DNA of 64,000 nt from Lentimicrobium sp. GTDB taxonomy: Bacteria > Bacteroidota > Bacteroidia > Bacteroidales > Lentimicrobiaceae. Under the pieces are notes generated by a model. It saw only the letters and a program-made list of their open reading frames with translations, was not told the DNA's origin and did not search any database. The stretch covers positions 1 through 64,000 of the forward strand of contig JAHYJC010000025.1 in NCBI GenBank assembly GCA_019429275.1, in the 5' to 3' direction. Position 1 is the first letter of the stretch. The number at the start of each line of letters is the position of its first letter. The translations under genes were made by a program, and so were the position numbers. Below, one piece after another: positions 24,801-34,443 of the stretch.

Positions 24801-26021
24801 TTGAACTTCGAATATTTTATAAGTTTAAGACTCCGTTCCGGAAAAGGCCCCTCTTTTTCCAGGCCAATCATCAGAATATCCATTGCCGGAATAGCTTTGG
24901 GACTTGCCGTTATGTTGGTTTCACTGGCAATTTTGCAGGGATTTCAGAAACAGGTGAGGGATAAGGTCTCAGGTTTTGGCGCCCACATACAGATTACAGG
25001 ATTTAGCTCAAATATTTCCTATGAACCTTCACCGATAAAAATCAGCGATGTAAATGTCAATGAATTAAAGAAAATTGAAGGAATACGGCAAATTCAAGCA
25101 TTTGGTCTTAAAGCTGGAATAATAAAATCCAATGATCAGATTCAGGGTGTTGTGCTCAAAGGAGTTGATAATGAGTATGACTGGAGTTTTTTTAAAGATA
25201 AACTTACCGATGGAGAGCTGCCTCTTGCAGGAGGTAAAATACCTTCAAACGATGTTCTGATTTCAGGTAAAGTATCCAGAATGCTTGACCTCAATACAGG
25301 CGATGACCTGAGGATGTATTTTATAATTGATGATGCAACTCGTGGACGAAAATTCAGAGTATCAGGAATTTATGAAACAGGTTTGGAAGAGTTTGATGAA
25401 ACCTTTGTTTTTGGAGACATAGGACACATTAGAAAACTCAATGATTGGGACAGCCTCACCGTTTCGGGTGTTGAAATATTTATTGAACCATTCAGTGACC
25501 TTAATAAAATCTCGGAATTGGTTTATAAGACTTCAGGATATAATCTGAACAGCCAAACCATTAAACAATTGTACCCGCAGATATTTGACTGGATTGAAAT
25601 TCAGGATCTTAATGTATTGATTATTTTGATTTTGATGGCTCTGGTTTCAGGAATTACCATGATTTCTACATTATTGATTCTGATATTAGAAAGAACAAAT
25701 GATATTGGGGTTCTGAAAGCGCTTGGCAGCAGCGATTCAAGTATCAGGAAAATATTTATTTATGCTTCGGTTTATATTATTGGGTACGGGTTATTGTGGG
25801 GAAATCTGCTGGGGCTTGGTTTGATAGTGTTGCAGGCAAAAACAAGTTTTGTACCGCTGCCCGAAGAATCGTATTTTGTATCCAGTGTGCCTGTTTATAT
25901 TGGCTTTACTGAGATTCTGAGTATCAACATTGCAACCGTGGCTGTCTGCACACTCATGATGCTGCTGCCCTCGCTTGTTGTAAAATTTATAAGTCCGATA
26001 ACTGCATTGAGATACGATTAA
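24801..26021 (+). CDS. FtsX/LolC-LolE-like ABC transporter permease
   Basis: The 406-residue protein has the LolC/E layout: a first membrane helix (about 24-48, ISIAGIALGLAVMLVSLAIL), a large periplasmic MacB-like domain (about 50-260) and three further helices (about 270-300, 320-345, 370-395) forming the FtsX domain, with LLILERTNDIGVLKALGSSD as the ATPase-coupling segment. Such proteins extract lipoproteins from the inner membrane for outer-membrane sorting. The gene has a TTG start; the next ATG would remove most of the first helix. No cognate ATPase (LolD) gene is nearby. It ends at a strong terminator. Confidence 0.87.
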   Translation: MNFEYFISLRLRSGKGPSFSRPIIRISIAGIALGLAVMLVSLAILQGFQKQVRDKVSGFGAHIQITGFSSNISYEPSPIKISDVNVNELKKIEGIRQIQAFGLKAGIIKSNDQIQGVVLKGVDNEYDWSFFKDKLTDGELPLAGGKIPSNDVLISGKVSRMLDLNTGDDLRMYFIIDDATRGRKFRVSGIYETGLEEFDETFVFGDIGHIRKLNDWDSLTVSGVEIFIEPFSDLNKISELVYKTSGYNLNSQTIKQLYPQIFDWIEIQDLNVLIILILMALVSGITMISTLLILILERTNDIGVLKALGSSDSSIRKIFIYASVYIIGYGLLWGNLLGLGLIVLQAKTSFVPLPEESYFVSSVPVYIGFTEILSINIATVAVCTLMMLLPSLVVKFISPITALRYD

Positions 26022-26031
26022 AAATTAAAGA

Positions 26032-26060
26032 AAAAGGCGGTGAATTGTACCGCCTTTTTT
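26032..26060. terminator. Bidirectional terminator
   Basis: AAAGGCGGT and ACCGCCTTT pair around a 7-nt loop, with A-run and T-run flanks. It separates the permease gene from the convergent CBM48 gene. Confidence 0.9.
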
Positions 26061-26067
26061 GAATTTA

Positions 26068-26376
26068 TTAAAGTGATAAAACCCCGTTCTGTGCATCGCC
26101 ATGTCCACTTGACTCATACCGGTCGGCTTCGGAGTCATTGAACCACACTTTGCCATCAGCAAGATAACGAAACCGAAATTCACGTCCGGTTTCAAGTTCA
26201 AGTGAATAACTAAAAGAGCCGTCTTTTAATTTATTGAATTCATCAGCATTTTCATTCCAATTGTTGAAATCGCCAATCAAACAAACTTTTGAAGCACTGT
26301 TTACATCAGCCTTTGAAAGTTTAAAATTGACTTTACATACGGGTTTGCTTTTCAGAAATTGTTTTTTGATACTCAT
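26068..26376 (-). CDS. Stand-alone isoamylase early-set / CBM48 domain protein
   Basis: The 102-residue protein is one early-set beta-sandwich, the glycogen-binding domain also found at the N terminus of branching enzymes and in AMPK beta subunits. Seen are VNFKLSKADVNSASKVCLIGDFNNWN, then FRFRYLADGKVWFNDSEADRY, both typical of the family (W in NNW and W in KVWFND contact glucan). There is no signal peptide and no enzyme domain. It may tether glycogen or regulate glycogen enzymes; the window also encodes a branching enzyme at 35904, though not linked. Function is inference. Confidence 0.85.
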   Translation of the reverse strand: MSIKKQFLKSKPVCKVNFKLSKADVNSASKVCLIGDFNNWNENADEFNKLKDGSFSYSLELETGREFRFRYLADGKVWFNDSEADRYESSGHGDAQNGVLSL

Positions 26377-26579
26377 TCAAATTAAATTTGGTTAAACAAT
26401 ATAGGATTATAAACGGCTGCAAAAATATACATTTATTGTACTCAATGGTTAGTGGTTTTGTTATTAAATTGTTAATTATTAAGCAGATAAGTGTGTAAAA
26501 GTTACACTAACTTAGATATAAAATCTTCTGAATCAATACATAATTCATTGTTTGAATGTAAAAAGAAGCACCAGGAAAT

Positions 26580-27290
26580 TTAATTACGTTTATGAAGTCC
26601 GCATTCCCGGGTTTCAGGATTTTCCCACCACCATCGGCCAGCCCTTATATCTTCGCCAGGCATAACAGCTCTGGTACAAGGCTGACAGCCAATGCTTGGA
26701 AAACCTGTATCATGTAGTTTATTGTAAGGTATGTGATTTAATTTGATATAATTCCACACCTGGGATTCTGTCCATTCGATAAGTGGGTTTACTTTAATAA
26801 GTCCGTTATTATCATCCCACTCAACCACTTGTATATCTTTTCGGGTTACGGACTGTTCTCGCCTTAGGCCACAAATCCAGGCATCCAAACCCTGAAAAGC
26901 CCTTTTTAAAGGTTCTATTTTTCGGATGTGACAACACAATTTCCTGTTTTCAATGCTATCATAAAATAGGTTTATCCCTTTTGTATTCACCATTTCTTCA
27001 ACCCTGGCAGGATCAGGGAACATAACTCTGATTTTAAGATCATACTTCTTTGTCGTAATATCCAGTAAATCATATGTTTCAGGAAACAACCTACCGGTGT
27101 CCAAAGTGAAAATGTCGGCATTTTTATCGATATCAGCAATCATTTTAATAATTGCCTGGTCTTCTGCACCCAGACTGGTTGAAAATGCAACTTTCCCTTC
27201 GAAATCCTTTAAGAAATATTCAAGTATCTCAAAAGCATTTTTACCGCTCAACAATTCATTCAGTCGGTTTATATTTTTTTTATTATTCAT
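26580..27290 (-). CDS. cysH: Adenylyl-sulfate (APS) reductase, CysH family
   Basis: The enzyme reduces activated sulfate to sulfite in assimilatory sulfur metabolism. The 236-residue protein has the PP-loop SLGAEDQ (40-46), an R-rich CGLRREQS (140-147) and the C-terminal catalytic ECGLH (C230). Four further cysteines, C119-C120 and C202/C205 (CCH and GCQPC), match the [4Fe-4S] ligands of the APS-type rather than the cluster-free PAPS-type enzyme, so the substrate is most likely APS. It stands alone here; no cysDNC or sulfite reductase gene is in the window. A TATTTTTG box lies upstream. Confidence 0.94.
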   Translation of the reverse strand: MNNKKNINRLNELLSGKNAFEILEYFLKDFEGKVAFSTSLGAEDQAIIKMIADIDKNADIFTLDTGRLFPETYDLLDITTKKYDLKIRVMFPDPARVEEMVNTKGINLFYDSIENRKLCCHIRKIEPLKRAFQGLDAWICGLRREQSVTRKDIQVVEWDDNNGLIKVNPLIEWTESQVWNYIKLNHIPYNKLHDTGFPSIGCQPCTRAVMPGEDIRAGRWWWENPETRECGLHKRN

Positions 27291-27352
27291 GGTTTCTTAA
27301 ATTAAGTTTAAAAATTATAATGTGATTTCTTAATTGATATAATTACTTTATG

Positions 27353-27360
27353 CAAAAATA
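27353..27360 (-). promoter_or_regulatory. -7 box of cysH
   Basis: TATTTTTG on the minus strand fits TAnnTTTG and gives a leader of about 55 nt. No -33 match at proper spacing and no S-adenosylmethionine riboswitch are visible. Confidence 0.4.
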
Positions 27361-27439
27361 AGACAATTCATTTGCATGCCCCCGAATAGAATTATATCTG
27401 TTTGTTTCTTCAATTAAGAGTTTAAAAAAATAATAAATC

Positions 27440-27447
27440 TAAATTTG
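27440..27447 (+). promoter_or_regulatory. -7 box of mpl
   Basis: TAAATTTG fits TAnnTTTG. Transcription would start about 10 nt before the ATG at 27465. No -33 element at the standard distance. Confidence 0.45.
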
Positions 27448-27464
27448 CAGGAAACAATATTACT

Positions 27465-28847
27465 ATGAATGTACATTTTATCGCCATTGGCGGAAGCGCT
27501 ATGCACAATCTTGCCATTGCCCTTCATAAAAAAGGTTATCAAATTACCGGTTCTGACGATGAAATATTTGATCCGGCAAAAGCCAGGCTGGTCAGCTATA
27601 ATTTATTACCTGGGCAAATAGGCTGGTTTCCTGAAAAAATTCATACAGGTCTTGATGCAGTTATTCTGGGAATGCATGCCAAAGCCGATAATCCTGAATT
27701 ATTAAAAGCCAGAGAGTTAGGGTTAAGAATCTTTTCATATCCTGAATATTTGTATGAACAGTCAAAGAACAAAATCAGGATAGTGATAGGAGGGAGCCAT
27801 GGAAAAACCACAATCACTGCCATGATATTGCATGTGATGAAGATTATGGGCATTGAAACTGATTATATGGTTGGTGCACAACTCGATGGATTTGAAGTTA
27901 TGGTTCGCCTTAGCGATTCAGCAAAGTATATGGTAATTGAAGGTGACGAATATCTGACATCGGCATTGGATAAAAGGCCTAAATTTCATGTTTATAAACC
28001 CGATATCGGGCTTATTAGCGGCATTGCGTGGGATCATGTGAATGTATTCCCCACCTTCAAAAACTATATAGACCAATTCAGGATTTTTGCCGAAATGATT
28101 CCTGAAACCGGCTCTCTGATTTATTGTAATGAGGATGGAAATGTTCAGGAAGTTGCAAAATCAACCAGAGTAAAAGCTGAGTTGAAGCCCTATAAAACGC
28201 CTGAATATTCTATCGCTGATGGTATTACAAGCATAAAAGTGAATGACAGGCGCATTGATTTGCGAATATTCGGCCATCATAATATGCAGAATCTCGAAGG
28301 AGCCCGACTGGTTTGTGAGTCGATAGGGGTAGACATTGCATCATTTTATAATGCAATATCCTCTTTTTCAGGAGCCTCAAAACGGCTTGAACTCATCGCA
28401 TCTAACCCTCAATCAGCAGTTTATAAAGATTTTGCGCACAGTCCCTCCAAACTTAAAGCAACCATACAGGCTGTTAAGGATCAATTTCCTGATCGCCACC
28501 TGATTGCATGTATGGAATTACATACCTACAGTAGCCTGAACATTAAGTTTCTTGAGGAATATCGGAATACCATGGATTTGGCTGATACTGCTGTTGTTTT
28601 TTATAGCCGGCATGCCCTTGAGTTAAAACGATTGCCTTATTTTTCAAGTGAGGATGTAACTAAAGCATTCGGAAAACCTGATATTCTCGTGTTTAATGAT
28701 AATTTAAAGCTATTGAAATTTTTACAACAGATTCCAATGATGCACACAAATCTTATATTGATGAGTTCTGGAAATTTCGATGGATTAAATCTCAACCAAT
28801 TAGCTCATGACCTTTTGTTAGTTAAGAATGATATAAAAGGAAATTAA
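27465..28847 (+). CDS. mpl: UDP-MurNAc:L-Ala-gamma-D-Glu-meso-DAP ligase (Mpl)
   Basis: Mpl reattaches the murein tripeptide to UDP-N-acetylmuramate, so cell-wall fragments are recycled. The 460-residue protein starts with the Mur-ligase Rossmann motif FIAIGGSAMHNLAIALHKKG and GSDDEI, has the ATP loop GGSHGKTTITAM (about 109-120), the central EGDEYLTSALDKRPKF, and a C-terminal domain with KDFAHSPSKLKATI. SAMHNLA and DEYLTSAL fit Mpl better than MurC. Its presence fits the recycling theme with the NamZ-like gene about 2.7 kb away. It converges on clpC with a shared terminator. Confidence 0.92.
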   Translation: MNVHFIAIGGSAMHNLAIALHKKGYQITGSDDEIFDPAKARLVSYNLLPGQIGWFPEKIHTGLDAVILGMHAKADNPELLKARELGLRIFSYPEYLYEQSKNKIRIVIGGSHGKTTITAMILHVMKIMGIETDYMVGAQLDGFEVMVRLSDSAKYMVIEGDEYLTSALDKRPKFHVYKPDIGLISGIAWDHVNVFPTFKNYIDQFRIFAEMIPETGSLIYCNEDGNVQEVAKSTRVKAELKPYKTPEYSIADGITSIKVNDRRIDLRIFGHHNMQNLEGARLVCESIGVDIASFYNAISSFSGASKRLELIASNPQSAVYKDFAHSPSKLKATIQAVKDQFPDRHLIACMELHTYSSLNIKFLEEYRNTMDLADTAVVFYSRHALELKRLPYFSSEDVTKAFGKPDILVFNDNLKLLKFLQQIPMMHTNLILMSSGNFDGLNLNQLAHDLLLVKNDIKGN

Positions 28848-28873
28848 AAAAGAGGACAAAATCCTCTTTTTTA
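28846..28873. terminator. Bidirectional terminator between mpl and clpC
   Basis: AAAAAAGAGGA and TCCTCTTTTTT pair around a 5-nt loop with U-runs in both directions. Confidence 0.9.
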
Positions 28874-28895
28874 ATTTCCAATAACTTAAAATTTG

Positions 28896-31439
28896 TTAAG
28901 CCGATTCCAGAGATTCAGCTTCCGGTTTAACAATATTTATTTTCAATTCAGAAGCATTTTCTTCGTAATCTATCAAAATACGATCGCCCTGATGAAGTTT
29001 GGATTTTATAATTTCCTCTGCCAAAGAGTCTTCAATATATTTCTGAATTGCCCTTTTTAGCGGTCTGGCGCCAAACTGAGCATCCCAGCCTTTATCAACA
29101 ATAAAATCTTTGGCGGTTGTGGTTACCTCAATTGTATATCCCATGTCACCGATTCGATTGTAAAGATGTTTAAGCTCAATGTCAATAATCTTGTGTATAT
29201 CTTCTCTTTCAAGTGAATCGAAAATAATGACGTCATCAATTCTATTCAGAAATTCAGGAGCAAACGAACGTTTCAGCGCATTTTCAATAACCCCCTGGGC
29301 AAAAGATGAACTTCCCGAAAGTTTCGCATTTGTTGCAAAACCAACACCCTGGCCAAAATCCTTCAACTGTCTTGAACCTATGTTGGAGGTCATGATTACA
29401 ATGGTATTCTTAAAATCAACTTTTCGACCTAAGCTATCCGTAAGCACTCCATCATCAAGTACTTGCAGGAGAATGTGAAAAATATCGGGGTGAGCTTTTT
29501 CAATCTCGTCAAGCAGAACAATCGAATAAGGTTTACGCCTGACTTTTTCGGTAAGCTGACCACCTTCTTCATATCCAACATAGCCAGGAGGAGCTCCCAC
29601 TAGTCTTGAAACTGAAAATTTTTCCATGTATTCGCTCATATCAATTCTTACCAAAGCATCTTCGCTGTCGAAAAGATATTTTGAAAGAACTTTTGCCAGA
29701 TGGGTTTTACCAACGCCCGTTGGGCCGAGAAAAATAAAAGTTCCAATAGGTTTATTCGGATCTTTGAGTCCGGCTCTGTTCCTTCTGATGGCTTTTACTA
29801 CTTTTTTAATGGCCTCGTCCTGTCCGATAACTGAACCTGACAAATCTTCTGACATGTTGATCAATCGATCGCTTTCGTTTTGAGCTATTCTCTGAACCGG
29901 AACTCCGGTCATCATCGCAACCACTTCGGCAACATTATCTTCACTTACCTCAATCCTGTTTATTTTTGAATCATCTTCCCAACGCTTCTTTGCTGCCTCA
30001 AGTTCAATCATGAGTTTTCGCTCATTATCCCTGAACTTGGCGGCTTCTTCAAACTTCTGACTGTGAATCGCTTTGTTTTTTAAGATTTTTGTATCTTCAA
30101 TTCTCGATTCCAGGTCAAGAATATCAACTGGTACCTGCATATTTGTAATATGAACCCTGGCTCCGGCTTCATCAAGAGCATCAATGGCTTTGTCAGGAAG
30201 ATATCTGTCAGTAAGATATCTGTTTGTTAGAGAAACACATGCTTTTATTGCTTCGTCTGAGTATTTCACAAAATGATGATCCTCATATTTTTCCTTGATA
30301 TTATGAAGGATTTCAACGGTTTCTTCCTGTGTGGTCGGATCAACAAGTATCTTCTGAAAACGACGTTCAAGCGCACCATCCTTTTCGATGTATTGACGAT
30401 ACTCATCGAGTGTTGTGGCTCCAATGCATTGAATTTCGCCTCTCGCCAGAGCCGGCTTAAACATGTTGGATGCATCCAGTGAACCGGAAGCGTTACCTGC
30501 TCCGACTATTGTATGGATTTCATCAATAAAAAGAATGATGTCACGGTTTCTTTCTAATTCATTGAGGACTGCTTTAATACGTTCTTCAAACTGTCCCCGG
30601 TATTTTGTACCTGCAACAATGGATGCAAGATCAAGCGTAAAAATTCTTTTATTGAAAAGTACCCGTGAAACTTTACGGGCGACAATCCTTAAGGCAAGCC
30701 CTTCTGCAATGGCTGATTTTCCAACACCTGGTTCTCCGATAAGTATTGGATTGTTCTTTTTTCTACGGCTCAGAATCTGAGCAATACGTTCAAGTTCTCT
30801 TTCACGACCAACAATTGGATCCAAACGGCCTTCTTCAGCTGCTTTTGTAAGATCTCGGCCGAAATTATCCAGTACAGGTGTTTTTGATTTTGTGTCGGAA
30901 ACCTTTTTTGCTCCACCGTAACTGCGTCCTTCATCATCATCATCAGATGAACTGCCGGGTAATTCAGCCCTGGGTTCATCCAATTCAGTAGACTCACGAT
31001 TTGTCATAATGGTTTTAAGTTCATCTCTCACAGAATCATAATCGACACCATATTTAGACAGAGTAGAGGTTACAAGGTTGTCGTCATCCTTCAGAATCGC
31101 CAAAAGCAGGTGTTCTGTTCCTATAAGTTCGCTATTGAACATTTTCGCTTCAAGGTAAGTAAGTTTGAGTGCCCGCTCAGCTTGTTTGACCAAAGGCAGA
31201 TTTTCTGCCGTTTTGTCACGTTTTGCAGTTGAACCTATGGCTTTCTCAATTGTCTTTCTGATTTCAGTAGTGTCAACTCCCAAAAGATTAAGAATCTGGA
31301 TTGCCATTCCTTCTCCTTCACGTATTATACCTAGAAGTAAATGTTCCACACCAATATAATCATTGCCCAACCGCAAAGATTCTTCACGGCTGAATGTCAG
31401 CACATCTTTAACTCGTTGTGAAAATTTTGCTTCCATCAA
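28896..31439 (-). CDS. clpC: ClpC-type AAA+ chaperone/ATPase of the Clp protease
   Basis: ClpC unfolds proteins and feeds them to ClpP. The 847-residue protein has an N domain of two repeats (about 1-150; FSQRVKDVLTFSREES, IGVEHLLLGIIREG), AAA module 1 with GEPGVGKS (about 233-240), a coiled-coil middle domain with a UVR-like EEAAKFRDNERKL, and AAA module 2 with GPTGVGKT (about 571-578). The C-terminal part has LNRIDDVIIF. A region around 155-185 (SSSDDDDEG) is acidic and flexible. ATG at 31439 is followed by a second ATG; either may be used. A full promoter lies at 31546-31577, and a ClpS adaptor is encoded at 44470. Confidence 0.95.
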   Translation of the reverse strand: MMEAKFSQRVKDVLTFSREESLRLGNDYIGVEHLLLGIIREGEGMAIQILNLLGVDTTEIRKTIEKAIGSTAKRDKTAENLPLVKQAERALKLTYLEAKMFNSELIGTEHLLLAILKDDDNLVTSTLSKYGVDYDSVRDELKTIMTNRESTELDEPRAELPGSSSDDDDEGRSYGGAKKVSDTKSKTPVLDNFGRDLTKAAEEGRLDPIVGRERELERIAQILSRRKKNNPILIGEPGVGKSAIAEGLALRIVARKVSRVLFNKRIFTLDLASIVAGTKYRGQFEERIKAVLNELERNRDIILFIDEIHTIVGAGNASGSLDASNMFKPALARGEIQCIGATTLDEYRQYIEKDGALERRFQKILVDPTTQEETVEILHNIKEKYEDHHFVKYSDEAIKACVSLTNRYLTDRYLPDKAIDALDEAGARVHITNMQVPVDILDLESRIEDTKILKNKAIHSQKFEEAAKFRDNERKLMIELEAAKKRWEDDSKINRIEVSEDNVAEVVAMMTGVPVQRIAQNESDRLINMSEDLSGSVIGQDEAIKKVVKAIRRNRAGLKDPNKPIGTFIFLGPTGVGKTHLAKVLSKYLFDSEDALVRIDMSEYMEKFSVSRLVGAPPGYVGYEEGGQLTEKVRRKPYSIVLLDEIEKAHPDIFHILLQVLDDGVLTDSLGRKVDFKNTIVIMTSNIGSRQLKDFGQGVGFATNAKLSGSSSFAQGVIENALKRSFAPEFLNRIDDVIIFDSLEREDIHKIIDIELKHLYNRIGDMGYTIEVTTTAKDFIVDKGWDAQFGARPLKRAIQKYIEDSLAEEIIKSKLHQGDRILIDYEENASELKINIVKPEAESLESA

Positions 31440-31777
31440 TATTTTCTTGTTTTTTAATAATACAAATAATTTTGCTGATTATCAGCTTTCAAGACAGATC
31501 TCCGGCTAAATGAGAGTAAAGATTTTTAAAAATTGGCCGACAATACAAAATTACGAATAATAACCGACCGTATCAAAAAATAGCCATTACAAAAATAAGC
31601 GGAAACACTGATATTTTAGCAGTATGATCAAAATCAGTGCCGTTTTATTATTATCGATGTTTTGTTCATAAATATTGAGTATTTTAAGCATGCCCGAATG
31701 CCAGATGAATCCAAAAAAATCGTAATTTCGTAGTCTTTTAAAAATCTACAAAAATTGATTAACAGTTAAGCTAAGTA
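31440..31777. other. Divergent promoter region of clpC and gyrA
   Basis: This 338-bp gap separates two divergent genes. It holds the clpC promoter (31546-31577). Upstream of gyrA, TAATTTCG (31723-31730) is one base off the -7 consensus and would give a leader of about 40 nt; no -33 is clear. I see no CIRCE or other heat-shock operator. Confidence 0.5.
31546..31577 (-). promoter_or_regulatory. clpC promoter
   Basis: On the minus strand TTTG (31577-31574) precedes TAATTTTG (31553-31546) by 20 bp, an exact fit to the Bacteroidota consensus. Transcription should start near 31539, leaving a leader of about 100 nt before the ATG. Confidence 0.7.
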
Positions 31778-34384
31778 ATGGAAAATCAATCAGGTGAAGA
31801 AAAAATTGTAAAAGTAAACATCGAAAATCAGATGAAGTCAGCATACATCGACTATTCAATGTCGGTTATTGTATCACGCGCTTTACCTGATGTTCGTGAC
31901 GGACTAAAACCCGTCCATCGCAGGGTGCTCTATGGTATGTTGGATTTAGGAGTTCTGTCAAACCGTTCATATAAAAAAAGTGCTAGAATTGTAGGAGAGG
32001 TTCTTGGAAAGTATCACCCACATGGCGACACTTCTGTTTATGATGCTATGGTGAGAATGGCCCAGGTTTGGTCTCTCAGATATCCTTTGGTAGATGGCCA
32101 GGGAAACTTTGGCTCAATTGACGGTGACAGCCCTGCAGCAATGCGTTATACCGAAGCCCGTTTGAGAAAGATAGCAGAAGAAATGCTGGCTGATATCAAT
32201 AAAGATACTGTTGATTTCCAGTTAAACTTTGACGACTCTCTGCAGGAGCCTTCAGTATTACCTGCAAAAATCCCGAATCTTCTCATAAATGGCGCATCTG
32301 GTATTGCCGTTGGTATGGCAACTAATATGCCCCCTCACAACCTTTCCGAAGTGGTTGATGGCGTAATCGCCTATATTGACAATCATGAAATTACCATTCC
32401 CGAATTGATGAAATTCATCAAAGCCCCCGATTTTCCTACAGGTGGACTTATATATGGTTACGAAGGCGTGAAAGAAGCTTATGAAACCGGCCGGGGCAGA
32501 ATAATAATGAGGGGAGAGAGTAAAATCGAAACAGAAAGTAATGGCAGAGAAAGCATAATTGTTACTTCAATTCCATATCAGGTTAACAAAGCAGAAATGA
32601 TCAAAAAAACTGCAGACCTGATCAATGATAAAAAAATTGAAGGTATTTCTGACATAAGAGACGAATCAGACCGCAACGGATTGCGTATTGTATATGAACT
32701 GAAACGCGATACGATCACAAATGTAGTGCTTAATAAGCTATATCAATACACAGCACTGCAAACTTCATTCAGTGTAAATAACATCTGCCTTGTAAAAGGC
32801 CGGCCTATGCTTTTGAATCTTAAGCAACTGATTCATTATTTTGTTGAACACAGGCATGATGTAGTTATAAGACGATCGACATATGAGCTGAACGAAGCCC
32901 AAAAAAGAGCCCATATTCTTGAAGGCTTGCTCATTGCACTTGATCATTTAGATGCTGTGATTGCTTTAATCAGAGCATCGCGCACACCAGAAGAAGCCAG
33001 AAACGGACTTATTGAAAACTTTAACCTGACTGAAATACAGGCCAGGGCAATTCTTGATATGAGGCTTCAGCGTCTTACCGGACTAGAGCGCGACAAAATC
33101 AGAGATGAGTACAATGAATTGCTGAAACAAATTGAATATTATAAAAGTGTTCTTGCAGATGAAAATCTCCGGATGGAAATCATCAAAAACGAAATGCTTG
33201 AAATTAAAGCAAATTATGGCGATGAAGCCCGAACTGAAATCGTATATTCTGCAAACGATTTCCGCATAGAAGATACCATAGCCAATGAGAATGTTGTTAT
33301 TACCATTTCTCATATGGGTTACATCAAAAGAACAGCACTTTCAGAGTATAGAAGGCAAAACAGGGGAGGACGTGGCGCAAAAGGTTCAGATATCAGGGAT
33401 GAGGATTTCCTGGAGTATCTTACTGTTGCTACCATGCACAATTACATCCTGTTCTTTACTGAAAAAGGTAAAGTATTTTGGATGAGGGTGTTTGAAATTC
33501 CTGAAGGTACTAAAATTTCTAAAGGCAGAGCAATTCAGAACCTCATCAATATTGAACCCGACGATAAAGTAAGGGCATTCATCAATCTAAAAAGCCTGAA
33601 AGACGAGGAATATATCAATAATAACTTCATTATTTTATGCACCCGTAAAGGGATCATCAAGAAAACTTCGCTCGAAGCTTATTCAAGGCCGCGTCAGAAT
33701 GGAATAAATGCAATTACCATCAGGGAAGACGACCAGCTGCTGGAAGCCAGACTTACCAATGGAAACAATGAGGTTATCATGGCACTGCGCTCAGGACGAG
33801 CCATCAGATTTAATGAACGCGTTGTCCGTCCAATGGGCCGCAATGCATCTGGTGTCAGAGGCATAACACTCGCCAATGCGAAGGATGAAGTTGTGGGTAT
33901 GATTTGCCCGGATAATGACAATACCGACATTTTGGTAGTTTCAGAAAATGGATATGGGAAACGCTCAAAATTAGATGATTATAGAATTACCAATAGGGGA
34001 GGGAAGGGCGTAAAAACCATAAATGTTACTGATAAAACAGGTCAGTTGATATCAATAGATTCGGTTACAGATAATGATGACCTTATGATAATCAACAGGT
34101 CAGGACTTATCATAAGGCTGGCAGTCGCCGAACTCAGGGTAATGGGACGGGCAACCCAGGGTGTTAGGTTAATAAATCTTCGTGATAATGATTCAATTGC
34201 GGCCGTAACAAAAGTTGAGGTTGATCAGGAGGATGAAGTGACTGAAGATGTTGAAGGAGAGCTTCCAACGGATGAACTGGACTCATTGCAGATTGAAGAT
34301 TCTTTAGAGTCTGATATTGATGATACAGAGCCAAATAACAAACCAGACTCTTCAGATGAAGAAGATGGCGCGGAAATTGTATAG
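31778..34384 (+). CDS. gyrA: DNA gyrase subunit A
   Basis: GyrA cuts and rejoins DNA for negative supercoiling. The 868-residue protein has the N-terminal breakage domain with [22 protein letters not shown], the catalytic Y124 in [10 protein letters not shown], and the quinolone region [10 protein letters not shown], where T85 sits at the E. coli Ser83 position. The C-terminal beta-pinwheel carries a GyrA box, [10 protein letters not shown], which separates it from ParC. The last about 60 residues are a very acidic tail, as in many gyrases. No gyrB is in the window. It is followed after 59 bp by a TPR protein gene on the same strand. Confidence 0.96.
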   Translation: MENQSGEEKIVKVNIENQMKSAYIDYSMSVIVSRALPDVRDGLKPVHRRVLYGMLDLGVLSNRSYKKSARIVGEVLGKYHPHGDTSVYDAMVRMAQVWSLRYPLVDGQGNFGSIDGDSPAAMRYTEARLRKIAEEMLADINKDTVDFQLNFDDSLQEPSVLPAKIPNLLINGASGIAVGMATNMPPHNLSEVVDGVIAYIDNHEITIPELMKFIKAPDFPTGGLIYGYEGVKEAYETGRGRIIMRGESKIETESNGRESIIVTSIPYQVNKAEMIKKTADLINDKKIEGISDIRDESDRNGLRIVYELKRDTITNVVLNKLYQYTALQTSFSVNNICLVKGRPMLLNLKQLIHYFVEHRHDVVIRRSTYELNEAQKRAHILEGLLIALDHLDAVIALIRASRTPEEARNGLIENFNLTEIQARAILDMRLQRLTGLERDKIRDEYNELLKQIEYYKSVLADENLRMEIIKNEMLEIKANYGDEARTEIVYSANDFRIEDTIANENVVITISHMGYIKRTALSEYRRQNRGGRGAKGSDIRDEDFLEYLTVATMHNYILFFTEKGKVFWMRVFEIPEGTKISKGRAIQNLINIEPDDKVRAFINLKSLKDEEYINNNFIILCTRKGIIKKTSLEAYSRPRQNGINAITIREDDQLLEARLTNGNNEVIMALRSGRAIRFNERVVRPMGRNASGVRGITLANAKDEVVGMICPDNDNTDILVVSENGYGKRSKLDDYRITNRGGKGVKTINVTDKTGQLISIDSVTDNDDLMIINRSGLIIRLAVAELRVMGRATQGVRLINLRDNDSIAAVTKVEVDQEDEVTEDVEGELPTDELDSLQIEDSLESDIDDTEPNNKPDSSDEEDGAEIV

Positions 34385-34443
34385 GAATGTTAAACCATAT
34401 AAATTTGCAACTGGCAATAAACCATTAACCTAAATCAAAAACA

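Noticed and set aside
27291-27464. Riboswitch in front of cysH or mpl
   Set aside because: No S-adenosylmethionine or other riboswitch core, and no terminator-like hairpin, is visible in this AT-rich gap.
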